A DNA stretch of 64,000 bases from Streptomyces sp. AM 4-1-1 (GTDB lineage: Bacteria > Actinomycetota > Actinomycetes > Streptomycetales > Streptomycetaceae), in assembly GCF_029167625.1 (NCBI RefSeq), contig NZ_CP119145.1, positions 6,944,001 to 7,008,000 on the forward strand. The letters run 5' to 3'. The stretch's first letter is position 1; each line of letters starts with the position of its first letter. Shown here piece by piece: positions 26,135 through 35,460 of the stretch. Position numbers and translations under genes: made by a program. The notes beneath the pieces are model-generated. The model saw only the letters and a program-made list of their open reading frames with translations. It searched no databases and had not been told where the DNA came from.

Positions 26135-27262
26135 TCAGCCGGTGCGGTACCGCTCGGCCGACCCGGTGCGCAGCGACAGCCCGTGCCCCGGCGCCCCGTC
26201 GGCACCCGGACGGATGCTGCCGCCACCCGGATCGAGGGTCCCGGTGAACAGCAGACGTTCGATCCGGACATGGTCGTGGAACCACTCCAGATGCCGCAGG
26301 TTGGGCACCGCGGCCGCCACGTGGGCGTGCACGTGCGGGGCGCAGTGCCCGGACACCTCCAGGCCCGCGGCCTCCGCGAGCGCCGCCGCCCGCAGCCACA
26401 CGGTGACCCCGCCGCAACGGGTCACGTCGGCCTGGAGACAGTCCACGGCTCCCGCGCCGAGCATCCGCGCGAAGTACGGCAGGGTGTAGCCGTACTCCCC
26501 GGCGGTCACGTCCGCCATGACGGAGTCCCGAATCCGTGCCAGGGACACCAGGTCGTCCGACGAGACGGGTTCCTCGAACCAGATGACGCCCTCGGCGTCC
26601 AGCCGCGGCGCGAGCCGGACCGCCTGCTTACGGGTGTACGCGCCATTGGCGTCGACGTACAGCTCCGTCGTGTCACCGATGCTGCCCCGTGCCCGCGCGA
26701 CCCGCTCCAGGTCCCGTGGCCCGGCCCGGCCCCACGCCTCCCCGATCTTGATCTTGACCCGGGGGATGCCCTGGCCCTCCACCCATCCCCGCAGCTGTGC
26801 GTCCTGCCGCCGGGCGTCGTACGGGGTGAAGCCGCCGCTGCCGTAGACGGGCACCGAGTCCCGGGCCGCGCCGAGCAGCCGTACCAGGGGAAGGTCCAGC
26901 AGCCGCGCCTTGAGGTCCCACAGCGCGATGTCGACGGCCGAGAGCGCCCCGGCGACCAGACCGGGACGGCCCGTGTTGCGGACCGCCCGGTTCATCGCCT
27001 CGTTGGCCGCCGGAACGTCCCACACGCACCGCCCGGTCACCACCCCGGCCAGCTCCTCCTCGACCACCCGGGCGGTGGCGGGCGCCCCGTAGGTGTAACC
27101 GAGTCCGGCCGTTCCGCCGCTCCGCACCCGGACGAGCACCAGCGTGGTGGAATCCCAGGCCAGCGTGCCGTCGCCCTCCGGCGAGTCGGTCGGGACCGTG
27201 TACACGGCGGTCTCGACGGAGGTGACCGCCGGTCCCGCCGAGCCGGTCGGATCGGGAGTCAC
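26135..27262 (-). CDS. Enolase-superfamily (mandelate racemase/muconate lactonizing-like) enzyme
   Basis: Translation starts at GTG 27262, overlapping the upstream TPP-enzyme stop (GTGA). The 375-residue protein has the capping domain followed by a barrel with RVKIKIG (KxK catalytic lysines), ELYVDANGAY, VIWFEEPV and VTAGEYGY (the three metal ligands Asp, Glu, Glu), then SGHCAPHVHAHVAAAVPNLRHLEWF. Enolase enzymes abstract a proton alpha to a carboxylate. The KxK plus late His pattern fits the acid-sugar dehydratase or racemase groups. The coupling to a pyruvate-oxidase-like enzyme suggests conversion of a sugar acid or 2-keto acid, an inference only. Confidence 0.85.
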   Translation of the reverse strand: MTPDPTGSAGPAVTSVETAVYTVPTDSPEGDGTLAWDSTTLVLVRVRSGGTAGLGYTYGAPATARVVEEELAGVVTGRCVWDVPAANEAMNRAVRNTGRPGLVAGALSAVDIALWDLKARLLDLPLVRLLGAARDSVPVYGSGGFTPYDARRQDAQLRGWVEGQGIPRVKIKIGEAWGRAGPRDLERVARARGSIGDTTELYVDANGAYTRKQAVRLAPRLDAEGVIWFEEPVSSDDLVSLARIRDSVMADVTAGEYGYTLPYFARMLGAGAVDCLQADVTRCGGVTVWLRAAALAEAAGLEVSGHCAPHVHAHVAAAVPNLRHLEWFHDHVRIERLLFTGTLDPGGGSIRPGADGAPGHGLSLRTGSAERYRTG

Positions 27263-29091
27263 CGGCCGTTCCGCTCCTCCCGCGCGTGCGGGCCGTCGCC
27301 CCGGCCCTTGTGCCCCGGAAGGAACTCCTGCACCTTCGCCTTGATCCCCTGCTTGACGATCCCGGCGCTGTCGCTGTCTCCCTTGACGATGGCGGAGACC
27401 ACCGCTTCGGCCTGCTCCCGGGTGGCGTGCGGCGGGATCGGCGGCACGTTCGGGTCGGTGCGGAAATCGATCACGAACGGGCGGTCGGCGCCGAGCGCCC
27501 GGTGCCAGGCCGCCTCCACCTCGCCGGGCTTCTCCACCCGCACCCCGTCCAGGCCGATCGACCGGGCGAAGTCCGCGTACGGCACGTCCGGCAACGACTG
27601 GGACGGCAGGAACTGCGGGGCGCCGGACATGGCGCGCATCTCCCAGGTGACCTGGTTGAGGTCCTGGTTGTTCAGCACCGCGACGATCAGCCGTGGGTCC
27701 TCCCACTCGTGCCAGTACTTGGCCGCCGTGATCAGTTCCGCCATGCCGTTCATCTGCATGGCGCCGTCGCCGACGATCGCCAGCGCGGGCCGTCCGGGGT
27801 GGGCGAACTTCGCGCCGATGACGTACGGCACGCCGGGCCCCATCGTCGCGAGCGTCCCGGACAGCGAGCCGCGCATCCGGCCCCGGATGCGCAGATGACG
27901 GGCGTACCAGTTCGCCGCGGAGCCCGAGTCGGCGGCCAGGATCACATCGTCCGGAAGGAGCGCGTCGAGGGCGTGCACCACGTACTCCGGATTGATCGGG
28001 TCCGCCTCGACGCCCGCGCGCCGCTCCATGACGTCCCACCAGCGGGCGGTGTCCTTCTCGATCTTCTTCCGCCACGACCCGTGCTTCTTGCGCTTCAGCT
28101 TCGGCAGCAGCGCCGTGAGGGTGGTCCTCGCGTCCCCGACCAGGTTGACCTCGAACGGGTAGCGCAGCCCGATCATCGACGGGTCGATGTCGATCTGCAC
28201 CGCTCGCGCCTGGTCGAACTCCGGCATGAACTGCGCGTACGGGAAGCTGGAGCCCACCACCAGCAGGGTGTCGCAGTCCTGCATCAGCTCGTACGACGGG
28301 CGGGTGCCCAGCAGCCCGATCGAGCCGGTCACGTACGGCAGGTCGTCGGGCAGGGCGTCCTTGCCGAGCAGCGCCTTCGCCACCCCGGCGCCGAGGACGT
28401 CGGCCAGCTTCTCGACCTCGGCGCGTGCGCCCCGCGCGCCCTGCCCGATCAGGATGGCGACCTTCTCGCCGGCGTTCAGCACCTCGGCAGCCCGTGCGAT
28501 GTCCTCGTCGGCCGGGACGGCGGAAACGGCCGAGACGCCCAGGCTCGACGGCACCATCTTGAACGCGTGCGTCGGCGCCGAGTAGTCGAGCTCCTGGACG
28601 TCGGCGGGAATGATGACCGCCGTCACCGTCCGCTTGAGGTACGCCGTCCGCATCGCGCGGTCGATCACGTTGGGCAGCTGTTCGGGGACGGTCACCATCT
28701 CGCAGAACTCCGAGGCGACGTCCTTGTACAGGCTGAGCAGGTCCACCTCCTGCTGGTAGGAGCCGCCCATGGCGCTGCGGTTGGTCTGGCCGACGATCGC
28801 CACCACGGGGACGTGGTCGAGCTTCGCGTCGTAGAGACCGTTGAGCAGGTGGATCGCGCCCGGCCCGGACGTCGCCGCGCACACACCGACCTTGCCGGAG
28901 AACTTGGCGTATCCGACGGCTTCGAACGCGGACATCTCCTCGTGGCGGGACTGCACGAACTTGGGCTTGTCGTCGGCCCGCCCCCACGCGGCGAGCAGAC
29001 CGTTGATGCCGTCGCCGGCGTAGGCGAACACATGGTCCACCTCCCACTCGCGCAGCCGCTGGAGAACGTAGTCGGACACCTTCATCGACAC
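27259..29091 (-). CDS. Thiamine-pyrophosphate-dependent enzyme, pyruvate oxidase/acetolactate synthase-like
   Basis: A 610-residue three-domain TPP enzyme. The N-terminal PYR domain has the activating Glu in SRHEEMSAFEAVGYAKF and ATSGPGAIHLLNGLYDAK. The middle domain begins DIARAAEVLNAGEKVAILIGQGARGA. The PP domain has VGDGAMQMNGMAELI...LNNQDLN, the GDG...NN magnesium-TPP motif. The C-terminal tail is Lys/Arg-rich. The GTG at 29091 lies 6 bases after GAGAGG, so it is preferred to the ATG at 29085. Proteins of this kind are often labelled thiamine pyrophosphate-requiring enzyme, and the substrate, probably a 2-oxo acid, is not fixed. Confidence 0.88.
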   Translation of the reverse strand: MSMKVSDYVLQRLREWEVDHVFAYAGDGINGLLAAWGRADDKPKFVQSRHEEMSAFEAVGYAKFSGKVGVCAATSGPGAIHLLNGLYDAKLDHVPVVAIVGQTNRSAMGGSYQQEVDLLSLYKDVASEFCEMVTVPEQLPNVIDRAMRTAYLKRTVTAVIIPADVQELDYSAPTHAFKMVPSSLGVSAVSAVPADEDIARAAEVLNAGEKVAILIGQGARGARAEVEKLADVLGAGVAKALLGKDALPDDLPYVTGSIGLLGTRPSYELMQDCDTLLVVGSSFPYAQFMPEFDQARAVQIDIDPSMIGLRYPFEVNLVGDARTTLTALLPKLKRKKHGSWRKKIEKDTARWWDVMERRAGVEADPINPEYVVHALDALLPDDVILAADSGSAANWYARHLRIRGRMRGSLSGTLATMGPGVPYVIGAKFAHPGRPALAIVGDGAMQMNGMAELITAAKYWHEWEDPRLIVAVLNNQDLNQVTWEMRAMSGAPQFLPSQSLPDVPYADFARSIGLDGVRVEKPGEVEAAWHRALGADRPFVIDFRTDPNVPPIPPHATREQAEAVVSAIVKGDSDSAGIVKQGIKAKVQEFLPGHKGRGDGPHAREERNGR

Positions 29092-29173
29092 GGGGTTCCT
29101 CTCGTTTCGTTTCGGTGGTGGTGAAACACGCGGTCCCCGGGGGAGGACCGGGTGTGGAATCCCGGCGGGAAGG

Positions 29174-32100
29174 TCATGCCGGGCGGTCGCGCCGTCGGCG
29201 GGTCAGCGCGCCGGCGAGGCCGGCCGCCGCGGCGACGGCTGTCAGTACGCCCGCCGTGACCAGCCGGGCGTCACCGGCCGACGCCGACGGCCGGCCGGCG
29301 AGCCGTTCGGGACGGTGCGCGGGCAGGGGACCGTCCAGGGCGAGCGCCAGTGCCTCCGCCAGGTGCAGGGCCCGCCGCCCCGTTCCGCCCTGCTCGATCT
29401 GCGTACGGCAGCTGAAACCGTCCGCGAGCACCAGCGCGCCGGGGGCGGAGTCACGCACGGCCGGCAGCACCCCCTGCTCGGCGATGGTCATCGACAGATC
29501 GTGGTGACCACGCTCGAAGCCGAAGTTCCCGGCGAGCCCACAGCACCCCTCGTCCAGCACGTCGGCATCGATACCGGCGCGGCGCATCAGCTCGCGATCC
29601 GCGTCATGGCCCATCACCGCGTGCTGGTGACAGTGCGTCTGCACGGTGGCGGACCGGGCGAGCGACGGCGGCTGCCACCCGTCCGGGGCATCGTTCAGAA
29701 GCAGCTCGGAGAACGTACGGAACTGCTCGGCGACCCGCTGGACGTCCTGGTCGTCCGGCATCAGCTCGGGCGCGTCCGCGCGGAAGACAGCGGTGCACGA
29801 CGGTTCGAGCCCGACGATGGGCGTCCCGGCCTCGATCCACGGACGCAGCACCTCCAGGGTCCGGCCCAGCACCCGCTTCGCGGTGGCGAGTTGCCCGGTC
29901 GAGATCCAGGTCAGCCCGCAGCACACCGCCCGGGTCGGCACGGCCACCCGGAAGCCGGCGTCCTCCAGCACCCGTACCGCCGCCTTCGCGACGGCCGGAT
30001 GGAAATGGGTGCTGAACGTGTCGGGCCAGAGCACGACCGTACGGGGGTCCGCCGGATCGGGCTCCTCGGTGCCACGCGCCGCCCACCACTCCACGAACGA
30101 CTCCTCGGCGAACGGCGGCGCCTCCCGCGCCCCGGCCACCCCGGCCAGCGCCTTCCCCAGCCGCGCGACCCCCGGGGCGTGCGACACCGCGTTCACCCAG
30201 CGGGGCGCGATCCGTGACAGCCGCGCCCACAACGGCAGCCAGCCCATCGAGTAGTGGGCGGCGGGCCTCAGCCTCCGCGCGTAGTGATGACTCAGGAATT
30301 CCGCCTTGTACGTGGCCATGTCGACACCGACCGGGCAGTCCGACTTGCAGCCCTTGCACGCCAGGCAGAGATCGAGCGCGTCACGGACCTCGGTGGAACG
30401 CCATCCGTCCGACACGGCCGAGTCGGCGTGTCCGCCCAGCATCTCGAACAGCAGCCGCGCCCTGCCCCGGGTCGAGTGCTCCTCCTCGCCGGTCGCCCGG
30501 TACGACGGACACATCACGCCACCGCTGTGCGACCGGCAGTTCCCGATGCCCACGCACCGCAGCACGGCCCGGTCGAAGGAGCCCTCGTCGTCGGGGTAGC
30601 CGAAGTGCGTCTCCTGGCCGCGCGGACGCCACAGCGGTCCCAGCCTGAGGTCCTCGTCCACCCGGTGGGGGGCCACCACCTTGCCGGGATTCATCCGGTC
30701 CCGCGGGTCGAAGGCCGACTTGAGCTCGCCGAACGCGCCGACGAGCTTCGCACCGAACATGTGCGTGAGCAGCTCGCCCCGGGCCTGCCCGTCACCGTGC
30801 TCACCGGAGAGCGAGCCTCCGTAGGACGCGACCAGATCGGCGGCCCGCAGCAGAAACGCCCGGAACGCCGCGACGCCCTCCGCGCTCGTCAGCTCGAACG
30901 GAATCCGGGTGTGGACACACCCCTGCCCGAAGTGCCCGTAGACGGAAGGACTCCGGTACCCGAACTCCTCGAAGAGCTTCTTCAGGTCGCGCAGATAGTC
31001 ACCGAGCCGGTCCGGAGGCACCGCGGAGTCCTCCCACCCCTCCCAGGTGTCCCGCCCGTCCGGTGGCCGCGCGGTCACCCCGAGCCCCGCCTCGCGCGCC
31101 TTGAGCATCTTCTGCTCGCGTCCGGGATCGTCCGAGAACGTCACCGTGGGGTCCTTCTCGGTACGCCCCAGCGCCTTCAGCAGCCCCTGGCCCTGCGTGT
31201 CCACCTCCTCCTGGCTGTCACCGCTGAACTGGAGCAGCAGCCAGCTCTCGCCCTCGGGGAACGCGTCCAGCGACTCCAGGAACGCGTGCTCCTCACGCAT
31301 CAGCTGCGCCATCCGCCCGTCGAGCGCCTCCAACTGCGTCGGAGAGCTGTGCTCCAGGAGCCGGGGGACGTCGTCGGCGGCCGAGCAGATGTCGTCGTAA
31401 CCGAGGAGCAGTATCGACTCGTACGGCGGCACGGGTACCAGCTCCAGCTCCGCGTGGAGCACGGTGACGAGGGTGCCCTCGCTGCCGACGAGCGCGCGGG
31501 CCACGTCGAAGCCGTTCTCCGGGAGCAGCGAGTCCAGGTTGTATCCGGACACCCGGCGCGGAATCCGGGGGAAGCCCCGGCGCACGTCGCCGAGGTGGTG
31601 GTCGACGATCCGCCGCAGCTCGCGGTAGAGCTCGGCCCGGCGGCCCCCGGCGGCGACGATCCGCTCGAACTCCTCGTCGGGGGTGGGACCGACCCAGCAC
31701 CGGAGCCCGTCGTAGGTCAGGATCTCCAGCCGCCGTACGTTGTCCACGGTCTTTCCGTACGCCTGGGCGGAGGCGCCGCACGAGTTGTTGCCGATCATGC
31801 CGCCGAGCGAGCAGTGGCTGTGGGTGGACGGTTTCGGACCGAACTTCAGTTCGTGGCCGGAGAGCTCACGGTTCAGCTCGTCCAGCACGATGCCGGGTTC
31901 GACCACACAGGTCCGCCGCCCGGCGTCCACCGAGACCAGCCGGTGGCAGTACTTCGTCCAGTCGATGACCACCGCGGTGTTGGTGCACTGCCCGCCCAGG
32001 CTGGTGCCGCCACCCCGGGAGAGGACCGGCGCCCCGAACTCCGCGCACACCGCGACGGCGGCGGCGCCCGCCTCGACGTCACGGGGGACGACGACGCCGA

Positions 32101-32278
32101 TCGGCACCTGGCGGTAGTTCGACCCGTCGGTCGAATAGGCCCCCCTGCTGCCCGCGTCGAACCGCACCTCACCGTTCACGCGGCCCTGGAGCGCGCGTTC
32201 CAGGGCCGGGACATCGAGTTCCTCGGTCCGCGTCGGGGCCGCGCCGGCGTCTTCGTCCGGTGATGATTCTCGCGCCAT
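29174..32278 (-). CDS. FAD- and Fe-S-cluster-binding oxidoreductase (GlcD/GlpC-type fusion)
   Basis: At 1034 residues this combines an FAD-binding PCMH domain (VLSRGGGTSLGGQCTN, THSHCSLGGMIGNNSCGA), a FAD-oxidase C-terminal domain (YGHFGQGCVHTRIPFEL, SGEHGDGQARGE), a two-cluster ferredoxin-like part (CVGIGNCRSHSGGVMCP, CLACKGCKSDCPVG) and two CCG domains (VCCGLTWISTGQL; DEGCCGLAGNFGFERGHH). The extreme C-terminus has a hydrophobic helix (VLTAVAAAAGLAGALT) and a basic tail, so it may sit at the membrane. This fusion is found in 2-hydroxyacid dehydrogenases of the D-lactate or D-2-hydroxyglutarate type that feed electrons to the respiratory chain. The substrate is inferred only as a 2-hydroxyacid. 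Confidence 0.9.
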   Translation of the reverse strand: MARESSPDEDAGAAPTRTEELDVPALERALQGRVNGEVRFDAGSRGAYSTDGSNYRQVPIGVVVPRDVEAGAAAVAVCAEFGAPVLSRGGGTSLGGQCTNTAVVIDWTKYCHRLVSVDAGRRTCVVEPGIVLDELNRELSGHELKFGPKPSTHSHCSLGGMIGNNSCGASAQAYGKTVDNVRRLEILTYDGLRCWVGPTPDEEFERIVAAGGRRAELYRELRRIVDHHLGDVRRGFPRIPRRVSGYNLDSLLPENGFDVARALVGSEGTLVTVLHAELELVPVPPYESILLLGYDDICSAADDVPRLLEHSSPTQLEALDGRMAQLMREEHAFLESLDAFPEGESWLLLQFSGDSQEEVDTQGQGLLKALGRTEKDPTVTFSDDPGREQKMLKAREAGLGVTARPPDGRDTWEGWEDSAVPPDRLGDYLRDLKKLFEEFGYRSPSVYGHFGQGCVHTRIPFELTSAEGVAAFRAFLLRAADLVASYGGSLSGEHGDGQARGELLTHMFGAKLVGAFGELKSAFDPRDRMNPGKVVAPHRVDEDLRLGPLWRPRGQETHFGYPDDEGSFDRAVLRCVGIGNCRSHSGGVMCPSYRATGEEEHSTRGRARLLFEMLGGHADSAVSDGWRSTEVRDALDLCLACKGCKSDCPVGVDMATYKAEFLSHHYARRLRPAAHYSMGWLPLWARLSRIAPRWVNAVSHAPGVARLGKALAGVAGAREAPPFAEESFVEWWAARGTEEPDPADPRTVVLWPDTFSTHFHPAVAKAAVRVLEDAGFRVAVPTRAVCCGLTWISTGQLATAKRVLGRTLEVLRPWIEAGTPIVGLEPSCTAVFRADAPELMPDDQDVQRVAEQFRTFSELLLNDAPDGWQPPSLARSATVQTHCHQHAVMGHDADRELMRRAGIDADVLDEGCCGLAGNFGFERGHHDLSMTIAEQGVLPAVRDSAPGALVLADGFSCRTQIEQGGTGRRALHLAEALALALDGPLPAHRPERLAGRPSASAGDARLVTAGVLTAVAAAAGLAGALTRRRRDRPA

Positions 32279-32732
32279 GTCACATGCCCTTCGTCGAACG
32301 CCTGCGGCGGCGGACTCCGCGTCACCCGCCGCCGTCGGCCGATGGCCGCGGCAGCCCGCTTCCGTGAGGCCACAGGTCCCCAGGGGGGCGTGGCGCCGGC
32401 GGTGGTGCCGCCCGGCCGGGAGCGCGTGAACCGTGTCCGGCCCGGTGACCCCGTCCGGTCGACCAGTGACACGGGTTCCCTGATACGGCGACGGCTAACG
32501 CCGCCGGAGACCGATTACGCCGGTCGGGCCGCCCGCCCCTCGGCGGGGCCGCACCCCTCGGCCGGCCCGCTCCTCGTGCGGCTCCGGCCGCGGTCCTCGC
32601 CACCCGTTCCGGTCAACACCCGTGCGCGTGGAGCGGGATGACCTGCCGTACGCGGCAGCGGGAGGGGCATGACACGGGCGGCGCCCGACGAACGCGGACT
32701 CCGCGGGTTCGGACGTTCGATGAGCTGAAGGG
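32279..32732. other. Intergenic region upstream of the FAD/Fe-S oxidoreductase
   Basis: About 450 bases between the oxidoreductase start and the end of the next minus-strand gene. Short frames here are Arg/Pro-rich and lack ribosome binding sites. I see no clean terminator. It presumably contains the oxidoreductase promoter on the minus strand. Confidence 0.35.
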
Positions 32733-33194
32733 TCATGCCGAGCGGCGGGCCCCGTCCGTCGCGAAGACCTGCGCGTCGTCCGTGAACGCCTTGAACTCCA
32801 GGGCGTTGCCCGCCGGGTCGCAGAGGAACATGGTCCACTGCTCGGCCGGCTCGCCCGCGAAACGCAGATAGGGCTCGATCACGAACGGGGTGCCCGCGCG
32901 GCCGATCCGCGCGGCCAGGGCGTGGAAGTCCTCGGCGGACAGCAGGACTCCGAAGTGCGGTACCGGCACCTGATGGCCGTCGACCGAGCCGTACCGGCCC
33001 TCGTCCGGACCGGCGGCGAGTACGGGTGCGAGATGGGTGACGAGCTGATGACCGTACAGGTCCCAGTCCGTCCAGGTGCCGGAGGACCGGCCCCGGGCGC
33101 AGCCCAGCACTTCTCCGTAGAACACGCCGGCCGCGTCCAGGTCGTCGACCGGTACCGCGAGATGGAAGCGCGGGCAGTTCACGAGAGCCGCCAT
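32733..33194 (-). CDS. VOC family protein (glyoxalase/dioxygenase-like)
   Basis: A single-domain-pair VOC protein of 153 residues beginning MAALVNCPRFHLAVPVDDLDAAGVFYGEVLGCARG. The second half has PHFGVLLSAEDFHALAARI and LCDPAGNALEFKAF. Metal-ligand positions typical of the fold are visible: His in FHLAVPV, His in VPHFGVLL, and Glu in ALEFK. That H-H-E set fits an active metal-dependent dioxygenase or lyase more than a simple binding protein. GAAGAAGG precedes the ATG. It is divergent from the GntR regulator with a short shared region, so it may be controlled by that regulator. Confidence 0.85.
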   Translation of the reverse strand: MAALVNCPRFHLAVPVDDLDAAGVFYGEVLGCARGRSSGTWTDWDLYGHQLVTHLAPVLAAGPDEGRYGSVDGHQVPVPHFGVLLSAEDFHALAARIGRAGTPFVIEPYLRFAGEPAEQWTMFLCDPAGNALEFKAFTDDAQVFATDGARRSA

Positions 33195-33322
33195 GAAAAC
33201 CTTCTTCCCGGGAGCCGTACCGCCCGCGCGGATTCGCGCGGGCCGGAGCGGGCTCCCACAGGGGGACGCCGGGAGATGCCCGAGGTGTCACTCGTGCGCT
33301 CCGAGGGTGGGCCCACCCCGGA

Positions 33323-33343
33323 TAGAATGTCAACATTCTGACA
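33323..33343 (+). promoter_or_regulatory. Candidate operator and promoter of the first GntR gene
   Basis: TAGAAT (33323-33328) is a good -10. Directly on it lies AATGTCAACATT (33326-33337), nested in TGTC-N8-GACA (33328-33343). The reverse complement AATGTTGACATT recurs at 34181-34192 upstream of the dehydrogenase gene. A repeated 12-mer at both promoters flanking a GntR regulator is best explained as that regulator's binding site. Confidence 0.5.
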
Positions 33344-33367
33344 ACTGATGGTTCCGGAGGACTGGTC

Positions 33368-34033
33368 ATGCGAGGTTCTGGGCAAGTGGGGCCGGCGGCG
33401 CGCCGGGGGCTGGCCGACGAGGTCGCGGACAGAATCCGCGAGGCGGTCTTCGACGGGACCTTCGCGCCGGGTGCGGCCCTGCGCGAGGTCGAACTCGCGG
33501 GCATGCTCCAGGTCAGCCGGGGGCCGGTGCGGGAAGCCCTGATCCGGCTGGAGCGTGAGGGCCTTGTCGTGTCGGGCTGGCACCGCGGCACGGTGGTGCG
33601 CACGCTGTCCACCGAGGACATCCGTGAGATCTACAGCCTGCGAGCCGCGCTGGACCGGCTCGCGGTGGCGACCGCGGTGGAGCACGCGGGGGAGGCGGAT
33701 CTGGCCGCCCTGGACGCCGTCGTCGACAGGATGGCCGACGCCGTGCGCGACGGGGCCACCGAGACCGTGCTCGCCCTGGACATGGAGTTCCACGATCTGG
33801 TGTACCGGGCCGCGGGGCACGGACGGCTGGAGGAGGCGTGGCGGGCGATCCGCTCCCAGGTGCATCTGTTCCTGCTCACCCGGGCCGCCGGGAGTGACGA
33901 CTACCGGCCCGTCGTGGTGGCGGAGCACCGCGCGATCGTGGAGGCGGTGCGCTCGGGCGACACGGAGCGCGCGGTGGCGTTGTGCGAGGAACACCTGCGG
34001 GAGGCGTACCAGCGGCTCGTCGCGCGGAGCTGA
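33368..34033 (+). CDS. GntR family transcriptional regulator, FCD subfamily
   Basis: The 221-residue regulator has an N-terminal winged helix (GLADEVADRIREAVFDGTFAPGAALREVELAGMLQVSRGPVREALIRLEREGLV), matching the GntR signature including SRGPVREAL. The all-helical FCD ligand domain follows, with metal or ligand positions in the DMEFHDLVYRAAGH and VVAEHRAIVEAV segments. The ATG at 33368 has GGAGG 7 bases upstream. FCD regulators sense organic acids or related small molecules, usually the substrate of the neighbouring pathway. It precedes the D-2-hydroxyacid dehydrogenase and transporter genes on the same strand, 275 bases away. Confidence 0.9.
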   Translation: MRGSGQVGPAARRGLADEVADRIREAVFDGTFAPGAALREVELAGMLQVSRGPVREALIRLEREGLVVSGWHRGTVVRTLSTEDIREIYSLRAALDRLAVATAVEHAGEADLAALDAVVDRMADAVRDGATETVLALDMEFHDLVYRAAGHGRLEEAWRAIRSQVHLFLLTRAAGSDDYRPVVVAEHRAIVEAVRSGDTERAVALCEEHLREAYQRLVARS

Positions 34034-34180
34034 CCCGGGCGGAGGCGACCGGAGGTGGGGGCCGGACCGGCGGACCGCCCTCCGGATCTTCGGGGGCCGT
34101 GCCCTTGCGGCCTCCTGTCTCCGCCTCCGGTGAAGGGCGGAACGGGCGTGCGGCGGCCGGTGCAGGAGCGGCGCGGAACT

Positions 34181-34225
34181 AATGTTGACATTCCTCTTGT
34201 CGACTGTCGACTGCCGTCCTACAGT
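34181..34225 (+). promoter_or_regulatory. Promoter and operator region of the dehydrogenase gene
   Basis: AATGTTGACATT (34181-34192) repeats the site before the GntR gene in inverted form. GTCGACTGTCGAC (34199-34211), a palindrome around a central base, overlaps a possible -35 TTGTCG (34198-34203), which is followed after 16 bases by a -10 TACAGT (34220-34225). The same palindrome recurs at 35461-35473. Confidence 0.5.
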
Positions 34226-34308
34226 TTGGGCCAATTCCCCCGGCGGTATTCCGGAGCCGGGCGAGGGGCGCGGAACGACACGCGCCCCGCGAGTCCGAGG
34301 AGGGCCTC

Positions 34309-35343
34309 TTGTCGACCCAGCGGATCGATGTACTCATCGCCTCTCCTCTGGAGGCGGAGCACGTGGACCGGATCTCGGACGTGGACCCCCGGGTCAACGT
34401 CCTGTACGCCCCCGAACTGCTTCCCGTACCCCGCTACGACGCCGACCACGTCGGCACCCGGCCCGACCTCGGGGCCGAGGACCAGGCACGGTGGCGGGCG
34501 CTGCTGGCCCGCGCCGACGTCAGTTTCGACTTCGACTGGTGGGTACCGGCCGACATGCCCGTCAACTGCCCCCGGTTGACCTGGATTCAAGCCACCAGCG
34601 CTGGAATCGGCCAGTACGTGGAGCGCACGGGACTGGCCGAAAGTGACATCACCTTCACGACGGCCGCCGGTGCCCACGGGGTGCCGCTGGCGGAGTTCGC
34701 CCTCGCCGGAGTCCTCCACTTCGTGAAGGGCCTGCCCCGGCTCCGTGACTGGCAGCGGGCACACCACTGGGAAAGCCACACCACCCGGCAGCTGGCCGGG
34801 TCACGCGTCATGGTCGTCGGACTCGGTGGCATCGGGCGCGAGGTGGCCCGCCTCTTCTCCCTCATGGGCGTGGAGGTCTGGGGGGTGGGCAGGCCGGGGC
34901 GGTCCTACACCGTGCCGGGCGTGAGCAGGGTCCACTCCTTCCTCGACTTCGAGGCGGCCCTGCCCGACGTGGACGCGCTGATCCTGGCCTGCCCGCTGAC
35001 CGGGTGGACCAGGGGGCTCATCGATGAGACCCGGCTGCGGATGCTGCGACCGGACGCGGTCCTGGTGAACATCGCCCGTGGCCCGGTCGTCGACGAGGAA
35101 GCCCTCGTCGAAGCCCTGCGCGAGGGCCGCCTCGGCGGCGCCTGCCTCGACGTGTTCGCGGCCGAACCCCTGCCGGCCGGTTCCCCGCTGTGGGACATGG
35201 ACAACGTCATCGTCTCGCCCCATTCCGCGTCCACGGTCACCACGGAGAACGCGTACATCACCGACATCTTCACCGACAACCTGCGGCGCCGGCTGGAAGG
35301 CCGTCCGCTGCGCAACCTGTACAGCCGGGAGAACGGCTACTGA
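34309..35343 (+). CDS. D-2-hydroxyacid dehydrogenase
   Basis: The 344-residue enzyme starts at TTG, supported by GAGGAGGG 4 bases before it. The catalytic domain comes first, with the NAD-binding motif MVVGLGGIGREVARLF at about 165-180. The active-site Arg is in NIARGPVV, the Glu in DVFAAEPLP and the His in VSPHSASTVT, all three residues needed for hydride transfer. It interconverts a D-2-hydroxyacid and a 2-oxoacid. With the peptide importer downstream it may process a D-hydroxyacid released from the imported compound, an inference. A half-site TTGTCGAC overlaps its start codon. Confidence 0.9.
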   Translation: MSTQRIDVLIASPLEAEHVDRISDVDPRVNVLYAPELLPVPRYDADHVGTRPDLGAEDQARWRALLARADVSFDFDWWVPADMPVNCPRLTWIQATSAGIGQYVERTGLAESDITFTTAAGAHGVPLAEFALAGVLHFVKGLPRLRDWQRAHHWESHTTRQLAGSRVMVVGLGGIGREVARLFSLMGVEVWGVGRPGRSYTVPGVSRVHSFLDFEAALPDVDALILACPLTGWTRGLIDETRLRMLRPDAVLVNIARGPVVDEEALVEALREGRLGGACLDVFAAEPLPAGSPLWDMDNVIVSPHSASTVTTENAYITDIFTDNLRRRLEGRPLRNLYSRENGY

Positions 35344-35460
35344 CACCCGCCCCGCCACCCTCCCCGTACTCCCCGCACCCCACGTAACCCCTCAGCGGTA
35401 CCCGGCATTTGCCGCGCAGCCCCGGAACACCACGGCCGCGCCCCCTCCCGCGACCCGATT

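Noticed and set aside
26135..29047. A 970-codon minus-strand frame spanning the enolase and TPP genes
   Set aside because: Only its C-terminal part is real (the enolase-superfamily gene from the GTG at 27262); the rest is an alternative frame of the TPP enzyme gene.
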